Origin: Hippasteria phrygiana
Taxonomy: Eukaryota > Echinodermata > Asteroidea > Valvatida > Goniasteridae
Assembly: GCA_037893225.1 (NCBI GenBank)
Contig: JAZGUH010000105.1
Location: 1,550,001-1,614,000 of the forward strand
Direction: 5' to 3'
Length of the DNA: 64,000 bases
The notes below the pieces were generated by a model that was not told the DNA's origin, searched no databases, and saw nothing but the letters and a program-made list of their open reading frames with translations. Each line of letters begins with the position of its first letter. Position 1 is the stretch's first letter. Shown here in pieces: positions 1-12,600 of the stretch. Made by a program: the position numbers and the translations under genes.

Positions 1-153
1 CACACTAGACGGGTGGCCACACTAGACGGGTGGCCACACTAGACGGGTGGCCACACTAGACGGGTGGCCACACTAGACGGGTGGCCACACTAGACGGGTG
101 GCCACACTAGACGGGTGGCCACACTAGACGGGTGGCCACACTAGACGGGTGGC
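1..153. repeat. 17-bp minisatellite, nine copies
   Basis: Nine head-to-tail copies of the unit CACACTAGACGGGTGGC run from the first base and show no variation. The array then decays into a divergent half copy at 154-170. It runs off the left edge, so its true length is unknown. It lies in the intron upstream of the first visible CBL exon. Confidence 0.97.
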
Positions 154-412
154 CACAATAGAGAGGTGGAAAGATTTCACAGCCTCCTGAGGTTTCTTAT
201 GGTGAAAACGTACCTTGTACTGAGTTTGTCTTGGAGCAAAATGCACATGCATGTGTGGTTTTTGAGGGTTGTTCCAAAACAGGGACGAACCGTCCCAATC
301 TGCATCGTGTGCATTTTGCATGGAAGCAATCTCAGCATGGTGGTGAACCGAGCACTGACAATTAAATTTGTCCACGCGATAAATTTAAATTTTGAATATC
401 CTTTATTTACAG

Positions 413-695
413 CTGCCACCCACGGAACCCGTCTATGCAGCTCCGCTGAAAATTGCAAAGGGCGATCCCAAGCGGCTTGGGGCTAGCAACTTGCCTGCCC
501 TCCCCCCACGCAGGCCCTCACCCAACGTGTCCCCGACGTCTTCTCCTAACCTGTCTCCCCGCTCATCAATGTGCATGGCTAGTAACGATGATAGCAAGCT
601 CCAGTCCTTTCCGACCCTACCGCCTAGACGCTACCTAGATGATGGAATGGAGAGAATGGAGGCAGATGGATTTGCATTGACAGATCAGAAGACAG
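413..695 (+). CDS. CBL: CBL exon A: proline-rich region with SH3-binding motifs
   Basis: The exon follows a pyrimidine-rich acceptor ending TTTACAG at 406-412. It opens in frame with LPPTEPVYAAP and ends one base into a codon at the donor CAG|GTGGGT (695/696). It carries the YAAP site and both PxxxPR motifs, PALPPRRP and PTLPPRRY. The remaining residues are Ser/Pro-rich, as in CBL tails. The donor lies inside the target duplication of a transposon that begins at 698. Confidence 0.88.
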
Positions 696-3600
696 GTGGG
701 TCATTCTATAAATTTGGGGTCCAAAAGTGTGACATTTTTTTGGTGTCCCTGTTACACCTGACCTGTGTAATTTCCCATCAGGTATCATTAAAATTGACTT
801 CACACTATTTTTTACTTGCTTGGCAGGTACTTTGCTTTACATAATCACTCTTAGAGATAGAAGGCAATAACCCTAACTCCCTACATAATTTTTCCTCCTA
901 GTAACCTGAATCCTCCAACATCCTCTGATTTCAAAGTGTTAAAGCTGTATATGTACAGATAACCTGAATCCTCCAAAATCCTCGAGGGGTTTTCATAAAC
1001 ACCCTAGTAACCTCGGTCCTCCGAAATCATCCAGCATCAGATTGAGCCTGATGACCTGGATCCTCCATTTTCCTCCAGAGGCAAAATCCTCTTATGCTTC
1101 AACTTCCAAAGACCCTCAATTCTCCAAATTCGTCCTTTGGCAAAGAGGATTTTGGAGGATTTGGGGAGGTTAGGGTTAAAGAGTGTGTCCTGAATTGCCA
1201 AATCTTATACTTCTCAGATGTAAAAGGGACACCAAAATTGGGCCCCAAATTTAAGGAATGACACAGGTAGGTGATAACCAAGATCAAATTTCATGGCTCT
1301 ACTATCCACGGAAAGCTTTTAGTCATCATTCTGTACAATGTACTTGCAGCGCTAGCCCAAAAAGTCTGTACTTAATTCAGGAAGCAAAGAATCCTTAGTT
1401 ACTGGATGTCCATATGTGACATGAAAAAGTTGAGATATTGACATCACCAGGAAATACAGGTTATAAACTCTAAAGGTATAATATATCATTGGTAGAGCTG
1501 ACCACGTAGTCACTGGCAGTGTTCATACTTTCTAGGATTCAACGTATACGTGAAATAACCAACCTTTTCAAAGTGAACAAAGAAAACTGGCAGCAGCGGG
1601 ATTCGAACCTGCTACCTCCGGGATACCGTACCAGCGCTCTACCAACTGAGCTATCTTGCCCTATGTTGGCAGTCTCCCAAATTGTCAGTATCTTTGTTCG
1701 GGGGGGCACTAGTCAGAAGTCATAAACCCATAATGCTGTGACAAGCGTCCCCGAACAAAAATACCGACAATTTGGGCAACCGCTAACATAGGGCAAGCTG
1801 GCTCAGTTGGTAAAGCGCCGGTATGGTATTCCGTAGTCGCAGGTTTGAATCATGCTCCGGTCAGTTTTCTTTGCTCACTTTGATAATGTATTCATATTTA
1901 CCTAGTCAGTTTCCAGTGATGTAGTCGAGACCATCACAAGACCCTGCAAGACCATCTCAAGACCTTCAGTCTTAATTCAAGTCTCAAGCTATTCAAATGA
2001 ACTGTAATAGAAACATTCCTTTGTTATGGGTTATGGCTGTTACTTGTGCCTGTAACAAGCTGGTCTTGTGAAAGGTCTTGTGAATGGTCTTGTGATAGTC
2101 TCGACTACATCACTGTCAGTTTCCCTTGTGGTTTGTTTGACAGACAACAGACCTGTGAAAGTTTGAGCTCAATTCGTCAATCTAGTCATGAAAAAATAGT
2201 GGAAAACCATCTGTTATAACAGTGATTTTGAGCATGTTCACTTCTATGTAATGGTTGGTCAGCCATCTGGTGCTTTTTATACCCATGGACATGTACATCC
2301 CGGAACTTGGACGAAAAACTTTCAGCCAAAAGTTGAATTTGGAGTTATGTTAAATTGAGCACAAGACCTTTGTGAAAATTGCTTTGTCCCCTCTGGTTTA
2401 TGTGATGAAGCTGTCTGATGCAGTATGCTGTCTAAGCCAGTGAAAAAAGAAATGTTCAAGATCATTTGGTACTTAGGAGGTATCTAATTAGTGTTGTGTG
2501 TTTTGCCGACAGGATCCAAGTCATTCCCGATGCCTGAAGGCATATACGACCACCCTCCTCCACCCCAAAATGCACCCAGAGCCCGCCTCACGCCCCCAAC
2601 CACAACGATGGTCAACGACCTGATCCTGCTGTCCACGCCTGCACCAACAGGTGACGACAGCGCTACCGCTAGGGGCGCCTCTCCTTCTCCCCTCCAAACA
2701 TCAGCAACAGCAAAGGCCCATACAAACCTCCTTTATGAAAGACTAAGCAATGCACAGTCGTCGGACTCCCCGACGAATCCCTTCCGGCGCTCGGTCAGCG
2801 ACACGCATCCAAACAACATCCCCTCTCTGAAAAGCCAGCCCCCGGCGCACAGTGCGGAGGAATTGGATGCAATCTTTAAGAGTGACGACCCTTTCGCTCC
2901 CACAGCCTTGCAGCCTGTTGAAAGCAGTGGTCTGTATGAGAACAGCGTGGGGTATCTGAACCTGCCCCCACCTCTGAACCCCGACCTGCACCACCCGGTT
3001 GCTCCCTCTCCTACTGCCATAACCCAGTCGGAGCAGAAGCACTTTGGTTACGAAAACGTGCCGCATCTAACCCCAGCTTTCACCCTAGGTACGCTTCTGT
3101 TCCCGCTCCTTTCATTTCTTTGTTTTAAAAAAAAACCACGTCTGTGTTTCTTTCCATTCAAGAGTTGCCATCAGGTTAATAGCTGTTGGGAGTTTTCTGT
3201 GAAACTTCCTCAGAGATAAAACTTCAAAATGTACAATGAAGAAGTCTGAAAATTTAAAAAACTTTTTCCGGGATAAAATTGCTTGAATATATCAAGGTTG
3301 GATATTTTAGATATTCTAAATGAGTATAGAATGTCACAGTAAATTAAACTTACACTGGATACGATTTGAAGCTATGCACGGTGTGTAACTCGACGTTTCG
3401 GACAGTGTGCTCTGTCCGTCTACAGTCACACTCCCGTACATCGGCCACCTCTCCCACAAGCTACAACGCATCTTCAGCCAAGCTCAAATCAAGGTCTTCC
3501 ACACAGCACCAGACAAGGTCCAAGCTGAACTACAGACACACAACGACAAACAAGACCCAAACACCTAGGCGGGTGTCTACCGCATTCCCTGTGAATGCGG

Positions 3601-6600
3601 TAAGGTATACATCAGAGAAACCGGCAGAAACCTCAACACAAGACTCAAGGAACACCAAGCACACGGCAGGAAAGGAGAAATAGACAAGTCAGCAATCATC
3701 AAACACTCACATGGACAAGACCACCGCATCAACTGGAACCAGGCCAAGATCATCGCCCCAGTCACATTCTGGCACCCAAGACGCATCAGAGAGGCCATAG
3801 AAATCCGCAAACACAACACAGTTTCTCACGACATCGGATTCCACATCAACGACATTTGGTCCCAACTCTTCAAGCACCACACATCCTACACCCACGCCAC
3901 CCAACAAGCTACTGCCACACCCCAATGCACACAATAGCATCCAGTCGTCACACCCTACTAGGCACCCAGAAGGCATAAAAGCTGCAGCAACTCCGCATCG
4001 CATCACTCACACTCCTGAGGACGGACAGAGCACACTGTCCGAAACGTCGAGTTACACACTCACCCCGGTTCTTTTCAGAACCACACTTCTTCCTAGAAGA
4101 GATTTATTTCACATGGTGTTACCCGCAATCCCAGTCTCTCTCATAGAAACTTACACTATAAACCATGGCAACTCCTGATTAAAGTGTGCTGTTTTAGTAA
4201 TGGTGATTGGTCGCCTAACATAGATACAAGTCTGTTAGCTGGCAACAAGTTGTTTGACATATTTAGCTGCATGTGCAGAGGTCATCCATTCTGTGTTGAA
4301 AGTGAGTCTCCTCATTGGAAACTAAATGCAAAACTATTCATAAGATGGACCAGCCAACCGACTCCGACAAGCTCGGCGGTCGAGTGGTAAGACATCTGCA
4401 CTAGAAAGCAGGAGGTCGTGGGTTCGAGTCCCACCCGAGTGATTTTTTCCAAATAATTTCTCGGGACAACACTGAGTATACAGTGTTTATAAAATACGTC
4501 GGTGAAGGGCAAAACCCGATATTGAATATTATTCATGCAAAACATCTGCCAAACTCCAATTTCAAGGCGTGTGATTCGGGCAACTTGCAACTTGGATGCG
4601 CTCTTTAACCTCTTGCGTACGGATGACATCAACAACAAAAAGTGCCACCAGGCCGGATGACGCCATTTGCCGCCGTTTGTGCAGTTTCAATCCATTGTTG
4701 GATTATTGTTTATGTCACGCTTGACTGCACAAACACATTGTAGCGGTTCGCTTGGCTGCCAGAACCGCCTCGACACCCCGACGTCTCCCGTAAAAAAAAG
4801 TACTCAAGGGGTTATATGTCATGCTCCGGGCCAATTTTTGTCGAATCGGACATTGTGTTTGAGCAATGGACAATGGGATTTGATGTGATCCTTAGGCTAA
4901 AACAAACAAAAAAGGGTTGAGCGTTCTGCTCTTTTAAAACAAACAATTGGCCATTCTTTTGCAAGTGACTGCTAGGCTACTTTTCCAAGATGGCCACTGA
5001 CTTACTTTTAGTACCTCGCTCTTTTTTTCCCCCAACCAGTTGCCCTAAAAAATTGCAATCGGGCAAATGCTTCCTGCGTGAGAAAAAAATGAGGGTGACC
5101 TCGAGACGGGAAACCAACATTGATGGTTAAGCATTTAACAATTGTTGACTGCTGTGGTGTGGGATATGACGTTTTTAACACCCGAGGGATGCATAGCACC
5201 CGAGGCCAAGCCGAGGGTGCTACGCGTCCCCGAGGGTGTTAAAAATGTCATATCCCACATCACAGTAGTCAACAATTGTTTTGTTATATCTCCAAACCCA
5301 GTTTTTTTTTTAGTTCAACTTGCCTTGCTCGGTGGAAATTAACTCGAGCAAATCACGCAATCAAAACAGCTGAGCGTCTGCTAGTCCGCTGCTTCCACTA
5401 CATTTTACTGTCGTCAACAGTGTAGGTCTGCTGCTAGTCCGCTGCTCCCACTATAGTTTACTATCGTTTACCCCTCGAGTACGGTTATTTACAGGAGGCG
5501 CCGGGGTGTCGCGCCGGCTCTGGCAGCCAAGCGAAAAGGACACAATGTGCTTGTGCAGTCAAGCGTATACACAATAATCCAACAGTGGATTGAAACTGCA
5601 CAATGAGCGGCTAATGGCGTCATCCGGCCTGGTGCCACTGTTTTTTTTGCGCCATTTGGCGTCCTCTGTACGCAAGGGGTTAACAGTGTAGCGTGGGTAC
5701 CAATGATACAAGCTCAATAGCTGGCTGATGTGTGATATCATGCTTGGAATGTGCCAGTCGTTTTTATACACCGGACACGTGATCGTTCTAGGCCAATCAA
5801 AATACAGTATCCAAGACGGAGATATAACAAAAGTCATTATTCCACTTTGTGTCGTGTATGAAGAGAAAAGGAGTACGCTGCATTGGCAAATAATGGAAAA
5901 TAATGATGGGACAATCTTCAGCATTTGATGGAAGGCTGTGGTACATGTATGTCCTTACCTTGTTGATAATTTGGCGCACATGGTTTTCTTTGTCCTGTGA
6001 CTGTTACATGTTTCTGTTTCATCTCTTGTACATGTACATGTATGTGTCTTGTAGATCTTTGCATGGTTCTGTGATAGTGGACCTACTGAGAAGTCATCAA
6101 ACAGTTGATTTTCAGAATCCTGTGCAGAATATTCAATTGGGGGTTAGGATGTTTTGCCCGGTCAACGGGCAAGGTTTTAATTTTCACGCATTCCCAGTGC
6201 GACTTGGAATGCTACTGTGTGTTGAATAAAGCTATACTGAAAATCATGTCAAACAGTCATCAAAAATAAATAGGCTTTTTACAAATATTCTTTTGTAAAG
6301 GCATAACCCTTGCTGCATTGTAATCGGTAGGCTTAGGCCCGAAATCCATTCTCGCCCGGTATGTATACCGGACCCGGTATCAAACCGGTTTGAACTTGGG
6401 CCGGTATTATGCCCCTCCCGGACCGGTACAAGTCCCCTTGCTCGTCGGCATTTCAAAGCCACTCTAATGAATAGACTTGCGGTCGAGCTTGGCAAGTCTG
6501 CTGCCTGGCCCTCTGGAGTGTTTACAATGGAGAGTTAGGTGATCACTGGAGTGTCAAATCTGTCCCATGGCAAACTCTTTGAAACTGAGCGAACGTTTAA

Positions 6601-9600
6601 GGCCTTTGTTCGCCCATGGAGGATTATTAACAGATTAAAGTCACCCCATTGTCTGCATCCAGAAGGAGTTCACCAGCCCAGGAACTGGACACAATGGACT
6701 CCCAAACCGGGCCAGCTTTCTAGTTGAGGCTGGACCGGTATCCAACCAGGTTTGGGAGGATTAAAGTGAACCGGTTTGGCTACCGGGGCCCGGTATACAT
6801 ACGGGGTGAGAATGGACTTGGGGCCTTACTCATTATTCTGGAATACAGACTTAAGGCAAGGCGACAAAGCATCCGATCCACAGCTTGAATGGTTGAAGCT
6901 GCATTGCAGACAACAGAGAGGTTGCGATTGTGTACATGTAAATCCTGAAACCGGTTGAATGAACCAAATACTCCTGAAATTACAAAGAAATGTTCACCAT
7001 GATTTCCATAATAGTCGTGAAATTGTCTGCAACTGTGGCAACCATGACCATTTTGTTTATTTAATGTGCAATATCTCCAAACTGTGACTGCCGTTGTGCA
7101 CCTGATACAAGTGTCATACATTGCCTGTGTATATTTGTTTTTGGCAAACTATCACCCTCCATCCCCCCTCAATCTATTCTATAGTCAGTTTTCTGTTGCC
7201 GAAAGGCATACTCGCACGTGTGCTTTGCTCGCTCAAAATTAGCATCCCTATTTTTGTTGCATCATTCTGAAATTGAGTACAGATAACTTAAAAAAAAAAA
7301 AATTGGAATGGATTTTTAGTACATTACACGTACATTGCAATTGAAAGTTAACAATGTGAATGCCATTCACAAAATTTCCCATTCAATGGGAAATTGTGAA
7401 AAGAATTTACATTCCCATTTCACATTTCTCACACAACTTTTCCCACAGGTGAATTCAAGTGGGAAATTATTTCCCCACTTTGAGAAAAAGTAGGAAAAAT
7501 TGTTCCTACTTTTGTAAAACAGGTGTGAAAATGTTTTCCCACTTTTGTGAATTTTTTGTCCCACTTTTGTGAAAATGTGTGAAAATGTTTTCCCACTTTT
7601 GTGAAAAAATGTGAAAATGTTTTCCCACTTTTGGGAAATTTTGTACCCACTTTGGGAAAATGCATACAAATGTTTTCCCACTTTTGGGAAAAGGTGTGAA
7701 AATGTTTTCCCACTTTTGGAAAAAAGAATCACATTTTGTGAAATGAAAATGAATTCCCTGGGAAGAAAAAGTGTGAAGAGAAATTCCCATTCTGAGGTTA
7801 ATTTTCAATTGCAATGTACTGTACATCTTAAACGATTTTCCTTGTCGTCTTTGCGGTTTTGGAAAATGTTTATCATTGGAAAAATACAATCTGAGAACCT
7901 GCCTTTTGAGTGTGTGACGAAGGCACTAACACACAGTCACATGAGTGGATCATATTTATAACGGCCTCTACCTGTTGTTTTGCCAGAAACTGGTAGGCGT
8001 CAGGCCGGGGAATAAATTTGAAATCCTGTCTTGAACCAAGACTACATTCATAGTAACTAATACAAAACCAGACTAAGTCTGGTGCACCTAATGAAGCTCA
8101 CTAATTTTACACTGGTATTGAGTTTTGAAGGATTAGCCCAGCAATCAGTGTTGCGATATCTGGTGAAACTCGATGACCCTCTTTATAAAAAGCTATATAA
8201 ATTGGGAAAATTTTAATTTATTTTTCAAAACCAGACAATACAATTCTTTGAAATTTGTTTTTGATTATAAAATGATAAATATACGTCTTATCTCTTGGTG
8301 AAAATAACATGGCAAGCTCTGTAATATTTGCAACACAAAATAGGGATGTTATTTTTGGGAAAATACAAAGTTTTTGTTGAGAGGTGTTGGGTTTTGTGGT
8401 TAGCTTGGGGCAAGTTTTGTGAGCTGCGGAATTAATGCTAATCTTCCTGAATGTAAAGGTTGGTAAGAAGTTACCCAAGTTGGATGAGTCACGAAAAAAA
8501 GGCTCAGGCTGCAGTCTGGTGCCCTGTCACTATCGTACCTCATAATACTGGGCCATTGAGATGGTCTGTTAACCAGGGTAGCCACAGCCGCTTAAAAAGT
8601 AGACATGCTTCAGTTCGTACTCTGTCTTCATGATACCAGACCTCAAGAAGGTATTTGAAAAGGTTACCAAGCTTTATACCACTGAAGATTTATTTTTATT
8701 TTCCTTGTTTTCTGGTTCCCAGCTTTTTTTCTTCCCAGATAAAATTGCCTCTCTTAAAAGTAGTGTACATGATTGGTCATTGTTGCAATTTTCAAAAATG
8801 GGCGGATTTGGGGGTTAGTATTTAAATAGGAAATATTGTTCCACTGACCTGTTCAAAGTTTTGCGTTGTTGGATGCGAAAAAACGAGAGAAAAGCGGCGC
8901 TTGTTTTCAACCGTCGGGCGGATGATAGACTTTAGTCAAGACGCGTAGCTACCTGGACGCATGACGCGCCCGGAATTCCAGCTTGTCCGGGGCGCGCAAC
9001 TCTTCCGGGTAGCCACACGCGCCTTGACTAAAGGCTACAGGGCAGTTTTCCAACGATTTCCACTTTTCTTGACGACAGCACACCAGGTACCATCATTTCA
9101 CAGGATGATTGAGACTATTAACTTAGTCTAGTAAGGTATTTCGTAATAATTCAGTAAAAACAAAATTGGAGGATTACCAATCGTGTACACTACCTTTAAT
9201 ACAAGCTTGCCCCTTGCCACCTCTTGCTGCACTGTGTGGTTAGGTTTTTGGCTCTCACAAGAATCACTCTGGTTTGAGATTCCATGTTTATAGTCATCAC
9301 CCACTTGTAGTTTTCATTCGCTTTTGGTTCTCTGGTTTTGCTCATCACCCTGTGGGTCAGAGGTTAAAGGTCAGGGGTCAGGCACCTTTCAGATGCTGTG
9401 CTTGGTTGATCATTGATACAGACGAGTATCGGTGGATGCTAGCGCATGATTGAGCTGGGTACAGTGAAAGCACTTTTCCGATCTCTGAAAGTTTGCTGGC
9501 CCGATAAGTTTCACTTTCTCCAGTAAAAAGTTATTGTTGGCTCATTGGACATGGCAGCCATGATGTATAGATTCTGATCATTGTGGCCACCAAAGGATAA

Positions 9601-12600
9601 GCTCTGTATTGCTACAAAATAGCAGTTTATTGGGCGAAAAAATTTGTGAAAAAGAGCATGAATGGTATATCTTTAACCCCTTGAGTACGGTTATCGTGGT
9701 GAGGCACCGGAGTGGCCTGTGCAGCCAAGCAAAACGGCCACAATGTGCTTGTGCAGTCAAGCATAACATACACAATAGTCCAACAATGGATTGAAACTGC
9801 ACAAACAGCGCGGCAAATGGCGTCATCTGGCCTGGTGGCACTGTGTTTTTAGCGCCATTTGGCGTCATCTGTACGCAAGGGGTTAACATGTTAATTTTCA
9901 TATACATCAGGATGTCAGATTGAGTCATACAACAGGGAACATCTGAGAATGCACTTCTTAATTCACAATTGGCAAAAAAAGGATCTTAAGGCTTGTTTCG
10001 TAGGATTCGGTTACCGCAACTGTAATGAACTCTTATAATGACAACAGTACATTTTTAAGGATACTGCGGGGATTTAAGTTTCAGATATAAAAACCTGACC
10101 AACTCCTTTCGATTCCGAGTACTTTACTTTTAAAGGTCACATGCAATGGATTGTAAATACGAGCCTCGGCTGAAAAGTTCGGAGGTTGACTCTGAAGGAG
10201 TAATGCCAGATCAATGAAACTTAAAATGCATTTATTTCAACCCTTCTGATGAATAATTGCGTGCTGTTGGAATCTCCCGTGAGAGAGTTGAGAACGTTTT
10301 GGGTACAGAACTTGGAATGTCAAAGGTTTCTGCTCGGTGGGTGCCGCGTCTTCTGACCCCTGATCAAAAGCGCACCAGGCTGACCATGTCAAGGGATAAC
10401 TTGGAGCATTTTTAAGCAGATCCAGCTAATTTCATCGAACGTTTCCTAACCCAGGATGAGTGCTGGGTCCATCACTTTGAGCCAGAGACAAAGAGGCAAT
10501 CCATGCAGTGGAAACACACGTCCTCATGCCAAAGAAGGCCAAGGTCGTTTCGATGCCAAATGTTGTGCATTTTTACGAAGTCGTCTATGACTACGGCCTT
10601 ACCTGGAAACAAACAATGCAATTAGATATCAAAAGTGTTGAAATAAATGCATGCTAAGTTTCATTGATCTGGCAGTACTCCTTCAGAGTCAACCTATGAA
10701 CTTTTCAGCCGACCCTCGTACTTGCAAGTACACCCACTCCATACATCTACTGTACCTTCACATTCAAGCTTTGGTTTGCCATTCTAAAGGCGTTTTATAC
10801 CACTTTTAGTGATCTTTTGGGGTTTATGCTATTACATATTCATGAGCACAGGAATGATGTCATACAAGGGGAAAGCTTCAGTTTCATAGTCAATTTGAAC
10901 AGAAAAATTGAAGGAGTTTTTCACTTTTTTCCAGGGTGAATTTTCTGAATGGTTGTTTTTGTGCATTACTTTAGCAGTGTTGTAGTCGAGACCATTTCAA
11001 GACCATGCACAAGACCATGCACAAGACCATCTTGTAACAGGCTCAAGTAACAGGCATAAACCTTGACAAAGGAATGCTTTTGTTACAGTTCATTTGAATA
11101 GCTTAAGACTTGGATTAAGACTGCTGGTCTTGTGCTGGTCTTGTGCTGGTCTTGTGCTAGTCTTGCAGGGTCTTGTGTGATCTTGAATACAACACTGTAC
11201 TTTAGTACTTAGTATCCAGTAAGTAAACAGATCTAGGGTACAGAATGCTACAGTTTTTGTACTGTAAGTGGTTAAACTGTAGTGAGTGCCTTGATTGACA
11301 TCATAGCAACAGCGGCCTCACATGTCAGGAAATAGCTTGAACATTTTGAATAGTGAAAAAGAACACTTAATCCTTATTTTCAGTCCATCAACGTAATTCC
11401 TCTATGCTTACACAGTTTGTAAGCATTGATATCTGTGCAAAATATCTTCAAGGATGATTTTCATTTCGTGTGACCTTTAAAATCAGATGCTAAATTCTTA
11501 ATCTTTCACCTTTTAAGTTCAATAAATTGTAGAAAAACGTTCAGCCCAATTCTTGACTGGCTGCATTTTATTCAATTTTTTTTATACTCAGTAGGTGGCA
11601 GAGCGTCCCCCTCGGATGAGTATGATGTCCCCCCACCACGCCCCCATATGCCCATGAACTCACAAGCCTCCTCGGCACCTCAACAGCCAAGGACTTCAGG
11701 TTAGTCGGATTCGTGAAGTTCAGGTGTATGCATTTTGGGTCTTTCCACACAGTGCTCACAAAAGATAAGTTTGGGGGTCGAGACATTAGAGGTGGATTTC
11801 AAATCAGTTTTGTGTTGCTCATTTTTTGTCTCCTGAATATTCTTGCATCATTCGTGATTGCACTGACAAATAAATAGGACACATCACTGGATACTGGGTC
11901 ATCTTCAAGCAGGGATGTAGTCGAGGCCATCAAAAGCCCCTAGTCCCAGCAAGTCCATCACAAGCCCTTCATGAGTCCTAATCCCAATCACAAGCTATTC
12001 AAATGAGCATACTCTAATACTGGCCTGATATAACTTTTGTACACGCTCAAAATTTCATGATCACTGAACCCTGCTCCTTTCAATTTTCGCAACATGAACA
12101 TCTTCCGATTTGCTTTAGCATAAATACTCTCCACCTGGGAATCCCATTTTAAATCATCCTGAATAATAACACCAAGGAGTTTAACTTTACTAACAACCTC
12201 AAGGCGTTTATCAAAAATTCTCAGGTCAACATCAGGAATATCTTTTTTGCCAAAGTATACTTGCATGGCGTGGCATTTGGTTGGATTTAGTTTTAATTTG
12301 TTTTGAACTGACCATTCTTGCAAGGTATTCAAATGTTGTTGCACATCACTGGCATCACCAACTCTTCTATTTTCACCAATAGTCAGGTCATCAACATACT
12401 TCCACACTGATGGTCTGCTAACATCATCCAAAGATAGGCTTTAATGCATCATTTATCATACCTAAGAATGAAACGGGTCCAAGGATGGTACCCTGTGGCA
12501 CTCCCCCCGTTAAACCAATCCAGTCAGAGTATACATTTTTATTTTTTACTCTTTGTCTCCTGTTGGTGAGGAAATCACTCACCCACTGCACAAGACCAGG

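Noticed and set aside
1..153. Possible CRISPR-like array
   Set aside because: Units are contiguous 17-bp repeats with no spacers, in an animal intron; it is a minisatellite.
392..844. 150-residue + frame as a single exon
   Set aside because: Residues after 695 come from the transposon at 698-1263; the exon is bounded by the AG at 411-412 and the donor at 695/696.
7367..7961. Four overlapping open frames rich in Gly, Lys, His and Phe
   Set aside because: They arise from the tandem expansion inside the MITE at 7330-7819 and appear in several frames at once.
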